From assembly GCA_021202715.1 (NCBI GenBank), contig JAJQCL010000230.1, positions 971-18,666 on the forward strand: 17,696 bases of DNA. Direction: 5' to 3'. Under the pieces are notes generated by a model that saw only the letters and a list, made by a program, of their open reading frames with translations, was not told the DNA's origin and ran no database searches. Position numbers and translations under genes: made by a program. Below, in pieces: positions 1 to 7,150 of the stretch. The DNA comes from Lachnospiraceae bacterium. GTDB lineage: Bacteria > Bacillota > Clostridia > Lachnospirales > Lachnospiraceae. The stretch's first letter is position 1, and each line of letters starts with the position of its first letter.

Positions 1-456
1 CAGATTTTCAGCCTGAATCTCCGTCTTATCCGCGTCCCAGGACAAACGGGTCAACTTGGTCACCCCGTCCACCAACAGAGCCACGTCGGAACCGAATTCC
101 CGTTCCACGTCCTCCAGCGTCATGTCCGTGTCCTCCACGACATCGTGGAGGATTCCGGCGATGATGGACTCCTTATCCATTTCCAGCTCCGCCAGAATGA
201 TCGCCACCCGCAGGGGGTGAATGATATAGGGTTCTCCGGACTTCCGCAGCTGCCCCTCGTGCTGCTTCACTGCGATCCGGTAGGCCTTTTCCACCTGGCT
301 CAGATCGTCAGAGGGGTGATATCTGCGTATGGTCTCCACCAGCTCCTGATACAGCTCCTCGGCCGTCTTCTTCTCATCCTTCACGATAGACTCCTTATTG
401 CAATCCGTCACAGCATGATAGATCACAGGCACATGTTCTTCCCGCTCCTGCGCCAT
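1..456 (-). CDS. relA: RelA/SpoT-type bifunctional (p)ppGpp synthetase/hydrolase, N-terminal part
   Basis: This is the first 152 residues of a long RelA/SpoT homolog; the rest lies beyond base 1. Such enzymes make (p)ppGpp from ATP and GTP/GDP and hydrolyse it in the cytoplasm, controlling the stringent response. What is visible is most of the N-terminal HD hydrolase domain: RKSGEPYIIHPL (71-82) with the metal-binding His80, and HDVVEDT (104-110), the HDxxED motif expected of an active hydrolase. The synthetase, TGS and ACT domains are not in the window. The ATG at 456 is preceded by a strong GGAGGTG site. About 30 residues precede the usual start of homology. The gene starts 32 nt after the pfkA stop on the same strand, so the two are probably co-transcribed. 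The family is clear; bifunctionality is inferred from the intact HD motif and the single-RSH habit of Firmicutes. Confidence 0.93.
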   Translation of the reverse strand, partial: MAQEREEHVPVIYHAVTDCNKESIVKDEKKTAEELYQELVETIRRYHPSDDLSQVEKAYRIAVKQHEGQLRKSGEPYIIHPLRVAIILAELEMDKESIIAGILHDVVEDTDMTLEDVEREFGSDVALLVDGVTKLTRLSWDADKTEIQAENL

Positions 457-488
457 AGCTCTTCACCTCCCCCTCCTTGCGCTTTGCC

Positions 489-1466
489 TTATACCCGAAG
501 CAGTTCCTGGCTTACCGTCTGGAAATCCGGTGAAATTTCCTTGGTCATCGCCAAGGCCTCTGCGATATCATAATCGACAAATTCGCCGCCCTGATGGGCG
601 ACCACCCGTTTCGTTTTTCCCTCTTTCAGCAAATGGACCGCCTTCGCCCCCATGATCGAAGCATACACCCGATCCTTACAGGTCGGTGAGCCGCCGCGCT
701 GCATATAGCCGAGGATCGTCGCCCGGGTCTCGATGCCTGTCGCCGCTTCGATACGCGCCGCCATCTCCATCGTGTGACCGACGCCCTCGGCGTTGACGAT
801 GATATGATGTGTCTTGCCGCTGCGCCGCAGGCGGATGATCTGTTCGATGATCTTCTGTTCATCGTAGTCGTAGGTCTCCGGAATCAAAATATTTTCGGCG
901 CCATTGGCGATGCCGCACCACAGCGCAATGTACCCGGCGTGGCGCCCCATGACCTCGATGATACTGACTCTCTCGTGCGAGGTGGAGGTATCCCGGATCC
1001 GGTCGATGGCCTCTACCGCCGTATTGATCGCCGTATCAAATCCGATCGTGTAATCCGTGCAGGCAATATCCAGATCGATGGTGCCCGGAATCCCGATCGT
1101 ATTGATGCCCAGTTCCGCCAGCTTTCCGGCGCCCCGGAAGGATCCGTCGCCGCCAATGACAACCAGACCGTCGATGCCGTGCTTCCGGCAGATCTCCGCG
1201 CCGCGCCTCTGTCCCTCTTCTGTCATAAATTCCGCACAGCGGGCTGTGTAGAGAATGGTTCCGCCGCGTTCAATAATCTCCGCCACGCTCCGGGAGTCCA
1301 TCTCCACGATTTCCTCATTCAGAAGGCCGGCATAGCCCCGCTTGATTCCCTTCACCTGTAACCCGGCCGCGATGCCGGCCCGGACGACCGCGCGGATCGC
1401 GGCATTCATGCCGGGGGCATCTCCCCCGCTGGTCAGCACTCCAATGGTTTTCACTTCTTCTGACAT
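489..1466 (-). CDS. pfkA: ATP-dependent 6-phosphofructokinase
   Basis: PfkA phosphorylates fructose 6-phosphate to fructose 1,6-bisphosphate, the committed step of glycolysis. The product is 325 aa, close to the 320 aa of the E. coli enzyme. Visible motifs are the nucleotide-binding GGDAPG (14-19), GGDGS (105-109) whose glycine marks the ATP rather than the PPi type, PGTID (127-131) with catalytic Asp131, and MGRHAGY (173-179). The normally near-invariant TIDND reads TIDLD here, with Leu132 replacing Asn. The start is set at 1466 because AAAGGAG lies just upstream and the protein then begins like its homologs. The frame stays open upstream to 1592, but only by running through the structured element at 1514-1696, so that extension should not be annotated. 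No promoter was seen between the element and the gene, so transcription may come through the element. Confidence 0.96.
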   Translation of the reverse strand: MSEEVKTIGVLTSGGDAPGMNAAIRAVVRAGIAAGLQVKGIKRGYAGLLNEEIVEMDSRSVAEIIERGGTILYTARCAEFMTEEGQRRGAEICRKHGIDGLVVIGGDGSFRGAGKLAELGINTIGIPGTIDLDIACTDYTIGFDTAINTAVEAIDRIRDTSTSHERVSIIEVMGRHAGYIALWCGIANGAENILIPETYDYDEQKIIEQIIRLRRSGKTHHIIVNAEGVGHTMEMAARIEAATGIETRATILGYMQRGGSPTCKDRVYASIMGAKAVHLLKEGKTKRVVAHQGGEFVDYDIAEALAMTKEISPDFQTVSQELLRV

Positions 1467-1513
1467 GACGGCTCCTTTCTTGTAATCCTTGAATTGATCC
1501 TTAAGTGAGGGAG

Positions 1514-1696
1514 GTGACGATACTACGGATTGCTCCGCGCTAACGCGCTGCCGCAATCCGAACGACATTCGAAATCCGCTCAATTTGGTCAAAAAACGAC
1601 CAAATTGGCTACTTTCTCATGTCGTTGCGGGTCCCAAATGCACAAATACGAATATACATATTCGTATTTGTGCATTTTTGACCCTTGTATCGTCAC
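1514..1696 (-). repeat. Structured four-way-junction element, copy 1 (upstream of pfkA)
   Basis: This 183-nt intergenic element is homologous to the one at 16759-16959. Read on the minus strand it is closed by a perfect 10-bp terminal inverted repeat (1687-1696 with 1514-1523). Inside are: helix P2 (GGGTC 1680-1684 with GACCC 1629-1633), topped by P3, two perfect 20-nt arms (1658-1677 and 1636-1655) around 2 nt; helix P4 (1619-1626 with 1561-1568), enclosing hairpin P5 (1598-1607 with 1581-1590); and helix P6 (1553-1559 with 1527-1533), capped by GCGC-GTTA-GCGC. Conserved unpaired blocks include ATGAGAAAGTAGCCA and GAGCGGATTTCGAATGT. The 5' end lies 3 nt past the dnaE stop and the 3' end lies 47 nt before the pfkA ATG. 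No U-tract follows any hairpin, so it is not an ordinary terminator. Whether it acts as RNA or as mobile DNA is undetermined. Confidence 0.85.
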
Positions 1697-1699
1697 ATT

Positions 1700-4600
1700 T
1701 TATCTCATTTTCCATGCTTCTTCAAGCCTTTTTTCGACGACGCGGATGTTTTCCGCCCCGAAACGCTCTGTCAGTACACGGATCAGTGCATTTTCTTCAT
1801 CGGGACGCCGGACGCCGGGCAAACGCTTGACAGCCCGTTCCCGGGCCAGATAGACGGTCACAGGCTGTCCGTCCCGCAGCCCTTCCAGCTCCTCCGCTCC
1901 GGCGGCATAACCGGCGCGGTCCGGGAACTGTACCCAGATCTCCCGCGGCAGTGCCTCGAAATCAAGCACCCGCTCGCAGACCAGCTTCCCCTTCGGATCA
2001 TCCGCCCCCAGGCTGACCCGCCCGCGGATGAACAGCTTGCGGTCCGGCTCCAGAAACGCCCGGTTCCTCTCATAATCCCGGGGAAATACGATCACCTCGA
2101 CATCCCCGGTCAGGTCCTCCAGCGTCACGAAAGCCATATTTTGATTGTTCTTCGTCAGCTTCACCGTCTTCGCGGTGAGGATGCCTCCGATCGTCACGAC
2201 GGCTCCCTCCGACACCTGTGCGCGGCCGGTCTCCTCGTCGACCACAAACTGAGCGGCTGTGGTCGTGATATGCTTCTCCCACCGCACCCGGTCATCGTCC
2301 AGCGGATGCCCGCTGACATAGATGCCCAGGACCTCCTTCTCCAGCGCTAGGCGCTCCGCCTTGCTGTAGTCCTCCACCTCCGGCAGCGGCGTCTCGGCGG
2401 CACTGCGGTCCTCCTCGGAGAAGAAATCAAAGAGAGAAAGCTGCCCGCTGACGCCATCCTTCAGCTCGCGGCTGCGCCGGTCCATGAGCTCCGCATAGAC
2501 CAGCATCTTCTGCTTCCGGCTGCCGGGAAGCGTATCCATGGCGCCCGCCTTGATGAAATTTTCGATCGTGCGTTTATTGATCTCCTTCCCGGTCATGCGG
2601 TCAATGAAATCCTTCAGGTCCCGGAAGGGGCCCGCCGCCTCCCGCTCGGCCTGAATTCCTTCGATCACACTGCGTCCGACACCCTTAATCGCGGAGAGAC
2701 CGTAGCGGATGTTCTTCCCCGACACCGAGAAGCCCCACTCTCCCTCATTGATGTCCGGAGGCAGGATCTCGATGCCCATGGAACGACAGGAACCGATATA
2801 CTCTGTCACCTTGCTGATGTTGTCGATAACCGAGGTCATCAGCGCCGCCATAAACTCGACCGGATAATAATACTTCAGATAGGCAGTCTGGTAGGCCACC
2901 ACCGCATAGCAGGCTGCGTGCGATTTGTTGAAGGCATATTTGGCAAAATCCATCATCTCGTCGTAGATCTGGCTGGCCACCTCCGCGGAAATCCCATTCG
3001 CCACACAGCCGGGAACGCCCTCGGCTTCATTTCCATAAATGAAATTCTGGCGCTCGCGCTTCATCACGTCCTGCTTCTTCTTGCTCATGGCGCGGCGCAC
3101 GAGGTCGCTGCGGCCCAGCGTGTAACCGCCCAGATCGCGGACGATCTGCATGACCTGTTCCTGATAAACGATACAGCCATAGGTGGGCTTGAGGATGGGT
3201 TCGAGCTGCGGGCAGTGGTAGGTCACCGCCCGGGGATTATTCTTGCCGCGGATATACTGAGGAATGAAATCCATCGGGCCCGGCCGGTACAGGGAAATGC
3301 CGGCGATCACGTCCTCCAGATTCATCGGTTTGAGCTCCTTCATGAAGCTCTTCATCCCCGCGCTCTCAAGCTGGAACACGCCGTCCGTTTTCCCGGTTCC
3401 CAGTGACTCATAGACCTTGCGGTCATCGAAATCGATCTTACTGATATCAATGTGCTTCCCCCGGCGCGCCAGCATTTTCACAGTATTCTGAATCACCGTC
3501 AGCGTGCGCAGACCGAGGAAATCCATTTTCAAAAGGCCCAGTTCCTCGATGGTTGTCATCGTAAACTGCGTCGTCAACTGGCCGTCCGAAGAGCGTGACA
3601 GCGGCACGAACTCATCCATGGGCCGCTGACCGATGACGACGCCCGCCGCGTGCATGGAGGTATGGCGCGGCAGCCCCTCCAGACGTTTCGACATCTCGAT
3701 GAGCTTCGCCACGCGCTCATCCTCGGCGATCGCTTTCCGCAGATCGGCACTCTTCTGGATTGCCTGCTCGATGGTGATGTTCAGCTCCTTGGGAATCATC
3801 TTGGCGATCTGGTCGCAGAGCGCATAGGGCAGATCCATGACCCGGCCCACATCCCGCACCACGCCCCGGGCCGCCAGCGTTCCGAAAGTCACGATCTGCA
3901 CCACCCGGTCGGCGCCGTATTTGCGCGTCACATAGTCGATGACCTCGCCCCGGCGCTCGAAGCAGAAATCCACGTCGATATCCGGCATACTGACCCGCTC
4001 CGGGTTCAGGAAACGTTCGAACAGGAGCTGATAGCGGATGGGATCGATGTCGGTGATCTCCAGACAGTAGGCGACCACGCTCCCGGCCGCCGAGCCGCGC
4101 CCCGGGCCCACCGCGATGTCACGCTCTTTCGCATAGTGGATGAAATCCCAGACAATGAGGAAATAATCCACATACCCCATCCTGCGGATGACCCCCAGCT
4201 CATACTCCAGCTGATTTCGTACCGAGCCGTCGTCCTGCGGATAGCGCTTCGCCATCCCTTCCTGACAGAGATGATTCAGATAGGTCCAGGAGTCATAGCC
4301 CTCCGGCACATCGAAATGCGGCAGCTTCGGCACGCCGAATTCGATCTCCACATGGCAGCGCTCCGCGATACGGTGCGTGTTCTCGAGGGCCTGCGGCGCG
4401 TAGGGAAAAAGCGCCCGCATCTCCTCCTCGGACTTGAGATAATACTGACCGCCCTCATAGCGCATGCGGTTCTCATCCGCCAGCTTCTTTCCGGTCTGCA
4501 GGCACAGAAGGATATCGTGCGCCTCGGCATCGTCCGCGTAAATATAATGCGTATCGTTGGTCGCCACCAGAGGAATTTCCAGCTCCTCACTCATGCGCAG

Positions 4601-5170
4601 CAACCCCGCATTCACCGTTTTCTGCGTGGAAATTCCGTGATCCTGCAGCTCCAGGAAATAATTTCCCTTCCCGAAGATCTCCTCATACCGCCGCGCCGCC
4701 GCACAGGCCTCCTCATACTGATTCCGGGCGAGGAGCTTTGCCACCTCCCCGGCCAGACAGGCGCTCAGGGCGATAATCCCCTCATGATATTCACGCAGCA
4801 CATCCAGATCCACCCGCGGCTTATAGTAAAAACCGTCGATAAAACCCTTCGAGACGATCTTCATCAGGTTATGATAGCCCTGATCGTTCTCCGCCAGCAG
4901 CACCAGATGGAAATACCGGTCCTCCCCCGCCCCCGGCTCACGGTCCAGGCGGGAGCCCGGCGCCACATAAACCTCGCAGCCCAGGATGGGATTGATGCCC
5001 TCCTTGCGGCAGGCCTTATAAAAATCGATCACGCCGTACATCACGCCATGATCGGTGATCGCCAGACTGTCCATGCCCAGCTCCTTCGCGCGGGCGGCGA
5101 TCTCCGAGATCTTGCTGGAACCGTCCAGCAGACTGTATTCTGTGTGTACGTGAAGGTGGGTGAAGGCCAT
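1700..5170 (-). CDS. dnaE: DNA polymerase III alpha subunit (DnaE type)
   Basis: This is the catalytic subunit of a C-family replicative polymerase, 1156 aa, a normal length for DnaE. It begins with a PHP domain whose HLHVHTEYSLLDG (5-17) keeps the metal-binding histidines. The polymerase core contains GPGRGSAAGS (355-364), PDIDVDF (396-402) with catalytic Asp397 and Asp399, and LLKMDFLGL with the third aspartate near 550. A helix-hairpin-helix region follows, then an OB-fold near residues 1000-1075. There is no DEDD exonuclease insertion, so it is not the PolC type; Firmicutes usually carry PolC as well, outside this window. The ATG at 5170 has a GGAGGA site 9 nt upstream. It lies 102 nt downstream of whiA on the same strand with no obvious promoter between, so read-through is likely. 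The stop codon sits 3 nt before the structured element. Confidence 0.97.
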   Translation of the reverse strand: MAFTHLHVHTEYSLLDGSSKISEIAARAKELGMDSLAITDHGVMYGVIDFYKACRKEGINPILGCEVYVAPGSRLDREPGAGEDRYFHLVLLAENDQGYHNLMKIVSKGFIDGFYYKPRVDLDVLREYHEGIIALSACLAGEVAKLLARNQYEEACAAARRYEEIFGKGNYFLELQDHGISTQKTVNAGLLRMSEELEIPLVATNDTHYIYADDAEAHDILLCLQTGKKLADENRMRYEGGQYYLKSEEEMRALFPYAPQALENTHRIAERCHVEIEFGVPKLPHFDVPEGYDSWTYLNHLCQEGMAKRYPQDDGSVRNQLEYELGVIRRMGYVDYFLIVWDFIHYAKERDIAVGPGRGSAAGSVVAYCLEITDIDPIRYQLLFERFLNPERVSMPDIDVDFCFERRGEVIDYVTRKYGADRVVQIVTFGTLAARGVVRDVGRVMDLPYALCDQIAKMIPKELNITIEQAIQKSADLRKAIAEDERVAKLIEMSKRLEGLPRHTSMHAAGVVIGQRPMDEFVPLSRSSDGQLTTQFTMTTIEELGLLKMDFLGLRTLTVIQNTVKMLARRGKHIDISKIDFDDRKVYESLGTGKTDGVFQLESAGMKSFMKELKPMNLEDVIAGISLYRPGPMDFIPQYIRGKNNPRAVTYHCPQLEPILKPTYGCIVYQEQVMQIVRDLGGYTLGRSDLVRRAMSKKKQDVMKRERQNFIYGNEAEGVPGCVANGISAEVASQIYDEMMDFAKYAFNKSHAACYAVVAYQTAYLKYYYPVEFMAALMTSVIDNISKVTEYIGSCRSMGIEILPPDINEGEWGFSVSGKNIRYGLSAIKGVGRSVIEGIQAEREAAGPFRDLKDFIDRMTGKEINKRTIENFIKAGAMDTLPGSRKQKMLVYAELMDRRSRELKDGVSGQLSLFDFFSEEDRSAAETPLPEVEDYSKAERLALEKEVLGIYVSGHPLDDDRVRWEKHITTTAAQFVVDEETGRAQVSEGAVVTIGGILTAKTVKLTKNNQNMAFVTLEDLTGDVEVIVFPRDYERNRAFLEPDRKLFIRGRVSLGADDPKGKLVCERVLDFEALPREIWVQFPDRAGYAAGAEELEGLRDGQPVTVYLARERAVKRLPGVRRPDEENALIRVLTERFGAENIRVVEKRLEEAWKMR

Positions 5171-5272
5171 CGTGTCTTTCCTCCGTGTTTCTCTCTGATC
5201 CTGTTCCGTGCGCGCTGTGCCGTCAGGCAGCGGTTTCCTGTTCCTGCCGCCCCGGCTCCGGCCAGGGTTCTG

Positions 5273-6211
5273 TTACAACTCTTCAGCGATCGCTTTGATC
5301 TTGCGCAGCCGGTGATTCACGCCGGACTTCCCCACCGGCGGGTTCAGATGCTCTCCCAGCTCCTTTAACGGCAGATCCGGATACTCCAGACGCACCTCCG
5401 CCATCTCCCGCAAGGAATCCGGCAAACTGCCCAGACCGATCGTTTTCTGTATCTTTTCGATGTCGCGGATCTGTTCCACCGAAGCCGACACCGTCTTGTT
5501 CAGGTTCGCCGTTTCGCAGTTGACAGAGCGGTTCACATGGCCGCTGATGCCCCGGAGAATGCGGATATTCTCCAGATTCATCAGTCCACGGTGCGCTTCC
5601 ATGACATTAAGCATATCGGCGATGCCGTCGCTCTCCTTGACATAAACCACCCACGACTTCTTGCGTGCGACGATCTTCGCATCCACCTCAAAGGAACGGA
5701 TGGCGTCCCGCACCTGCTCCGCCCGCTCCGGCGTTCCGCAGACGATCTCGAAATGATAGGATTTGCGGGGATCACTGATCGATCCGGAAGCCAGGAAGCA
5801 GCCGCGGATAAAGGCGCGTCGGCAGCAGGTCTGCTGCAGCAGCAGGCCATTGGCCGGAAGAGACAATTCCCGGAGCACGCCGTTCTGGGACAGATATTTC
5901 ACCGCTTTCAACACCTGACCGGCCGCCTCCGGCGTAGGAATCGCCAGTGTATACAGGCGGCCCTTGCGCCAGTCGCCGTTGCCGTATACAGAGACCTCCG
6001 GCTGTATGCGAAAGGCCCGGCGCAGCAGCCGGGCCGCCTTGCGGATCACCAGAATATTTTCACTTTGCAGCGCCAGAACGACAGCTCCGTCCTGCCGGAT
6101 CCCATAAACGCCGCAGGCGCCGACCAGCGCGGCCAGCTCAGCCAGCTGACAATGTCTTGCCGGACTCGTCTGTCCCGCCAGTTCTTCTTTGATTTCCTGT
6201 GAAAAGGACAT
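5273..6211 (-). CDS. whiA: DNA-binding protein WhiA
   Basis: WhiA is a Gram-positive DNA-binding protein: a sporulation transcription factor in Streptomyces, and linked to cell division and chromosome segregation in Bacillus. The product is 312 aa, the usual size. The N-terminal two thirds is the degenerate LAGLIDADG-endonuclease-like fold (for example GCFLASGSISDPRKSYHFE near 150-170). The C-terminal helix-turn-helix ends in PVGKSGVNHRLRKI, a highly recognisable WhiA signature. The start ATG directly abuts the murB stop (TAAATG), with GGGGGA in the end of murB serving as ribosome site, which implies translational coupling. In many Firmicutes rapZ and a YvcK-type gene sit just before whiA; neither is present here. 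Confidence 0.96.
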   Translation of the reverse strand: MSFSQEIKEELAGQTSPARHCQLAELAALVGACGVYGIRQDGAVVLALQSENILVIRKAARLLRRAFRIQPEVSVYGNGDWRKGRLYTLAIPTPEAAGQVLKAVKYLSQNGVLRELSLPANGLLLQQTCCRRAFIRGCFLASGSISDPRKSYHFEIVCGTPERAEQVRDAIRSFEVDAKIVARKKSWVVYVKESDGIADMLNVMEAHRGLMNLENIRILRGISGHVNRSVNCETANLNKTVSASVEQIRDIEKIQKTIGLGSLPDSLREMAEVRLEYPDLPLKELGEHLNPPVGKSGVNHRLRKIKAIAEEL

Positions 6212-7150
6212 TTAAAATTCCCCCAGACAGCGGACCTCCAGCTCCAGCACCACGCCCGTCTGCCGTTCCACCTCGGCCGCCACATCGCGGCAGACCTGAA
6301 GGATCTCCGCGGCTGTCGCATGGTCCCGGTTAATGACAAAACCGCAGTGCTTCTCCGACACGCAGGCGCCGCCGACGGCATAGCCTGCGAGACCGGCGTC
6401 CTCGATCAGCTTCCCGGCAAAATACCCCGGCGGCCGTTTGAACGTACTGCCCGCACTGGGATATTCCAGCGGCTGTTTGCTCCGCCGCCGCTTCGCGAAA
6501 TCCGCCATGCGCTCCTGGATCTCCTCCGAATCTCCGGGCACAAGCTCCATCCGGGCCGCCAGCGCGATCAGCCCCTCTGTCTGGAGACGACTGGTCCGAT
6601 AGCCGAGCGCCAGCTCCTCCGCCGGCATCCAGCGCGCCTCCCCGATCTCCGTCAGGATCAGCACTTCCCGCACCACATCCCGCATCTCGCCGCCGTAGGC
6701 TCCGGCATTCATGAACAGCGCGCCTCCCAGAGACCCGGGAATGCCTCCGGCAAACTCCAGACCGGACAGGCCTTCCTGTCGGGCGAAGCGGGCCAGCGCC
6801 GACAGGGTGATTCCCGCCTCCGCAACGATCTCGCACCCCTCCCGCCGGATGCGGGACAGGGCGTCCCCGATGTGAAAGATGACGCCGCGGTAGCCTCCGT
6901 CGCCGACCAGAACATTGCTGCCCCGTCCCAGAACGACAAAGGGAATCCCCTCCTCCCGACAGATGTCAAGCATCTCCGCCAGCGCCGCCGGGCTCTCCGG
7001 TTCGATGAAGAAATCCGCCGGACCGCCCACCTGAAAGGTCGTATGAAGAGACATGGGCTCCTGCTCGCGCACCGCGGAATCTCCGGCGGCCGTCCGCAGA
7101 CGCGCCAGGCCCTCCGTTCCGCCGCTGCACTCCCTGATCGCTCTCGTCAT
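6212..7150 (-). CDS. murB: UDP-N-acetylmuramate dehydrogenase (UDP-N-acetylenolpyruvoylglucosamine reductase)
   Basis: MurB is the cytoplasmic FAD enzyme that reduces UDP-GlcNAc-enolpyruvate to UDP-MurNAc with NADPH, the second committed step of peptidoglycan precursor synthesis. The product is 312 aa, matching type II MurB. FAD-binding motifs are VGGPADFF (41-48), GRGSNVLV (75-82) and GIPGSLGGALFMNAGAYGGE (136-155). GYRTS (183-187) carries the conserved Arg, AGSTFKRP (233-240) carries the proton-donor Ser235, and ELEVRCLG near the C-terminus supplies the catalytic Glu305. The ATG overlaps the hprK stop by one base (TGATG), and its stop abuts the whiA start, so hprK-murB-whiA form one tightly coupled unit. 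About 30 residues precede the conserved start of homology, a little longer than typical; a shorter start at the methionine at residue 33 is possible, but the TGATG overlap favours the one given. Confidence 0.95.
   Translation of the reverse strand: MTRAIRECSGGTEGLARLRTAAGDSAVREQEPMSLHTTFQVGGPADFFIEPESPAALAEMLDICREEGIPFVVLGRGSNVLVGDGGYRGVIFHIGDALSRIRREGCEIVAEAGITLSALARFARQEGLSGLEFAGGIPGSLGGALFMNAGAYGGEMRDVVREVLILTEIGEARWMPAEELALGYRTSRLQTEGLIALAARMELVPGDSEEIQERMADFAKRRRSKQPLEYPSAGSTFKRPPGYFAGKLIEDAGLAGYAVGGACVSEKHCGFVINRDHATAAEILQVCRDVAAEVERQTGVVLELEVRCLGEF

Noticed and set aside
1636..1677. Long hairpin after dnaE as a Rho-independent terminator
   Set aside because: The stem is AT-rich and followed by GGGACCC rather than a U-tract on the minus strand, and it is embedded in a larger conserved fold shared with a copy that is not downstream of a gene end.
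1514..1696. CRISPR repeat or tRNA-like gene
   Set aside because: There is no array of short repeats and spacers, and no cloverleaf with anticodon, T-loop and acceptor geometry; the arms are far too long and variable.
5171..5272. Weak GGCAG/CTGCC hairpin between whiA and dnaE as a terminator or attenuator
   Set aside because: It is only 5 bp with a long loop and no U-tract. The gap shows no convincing promoter either.
3650..5368. 572-codon open frame on the plus strand opposite dnaE and the end of whiA
   Set aside because: It lies entirely antisense to well-identified genes, has no ribosome site and no recognisable domains. Long antisense frames are expected from the GC-biased codon use of dnaE.
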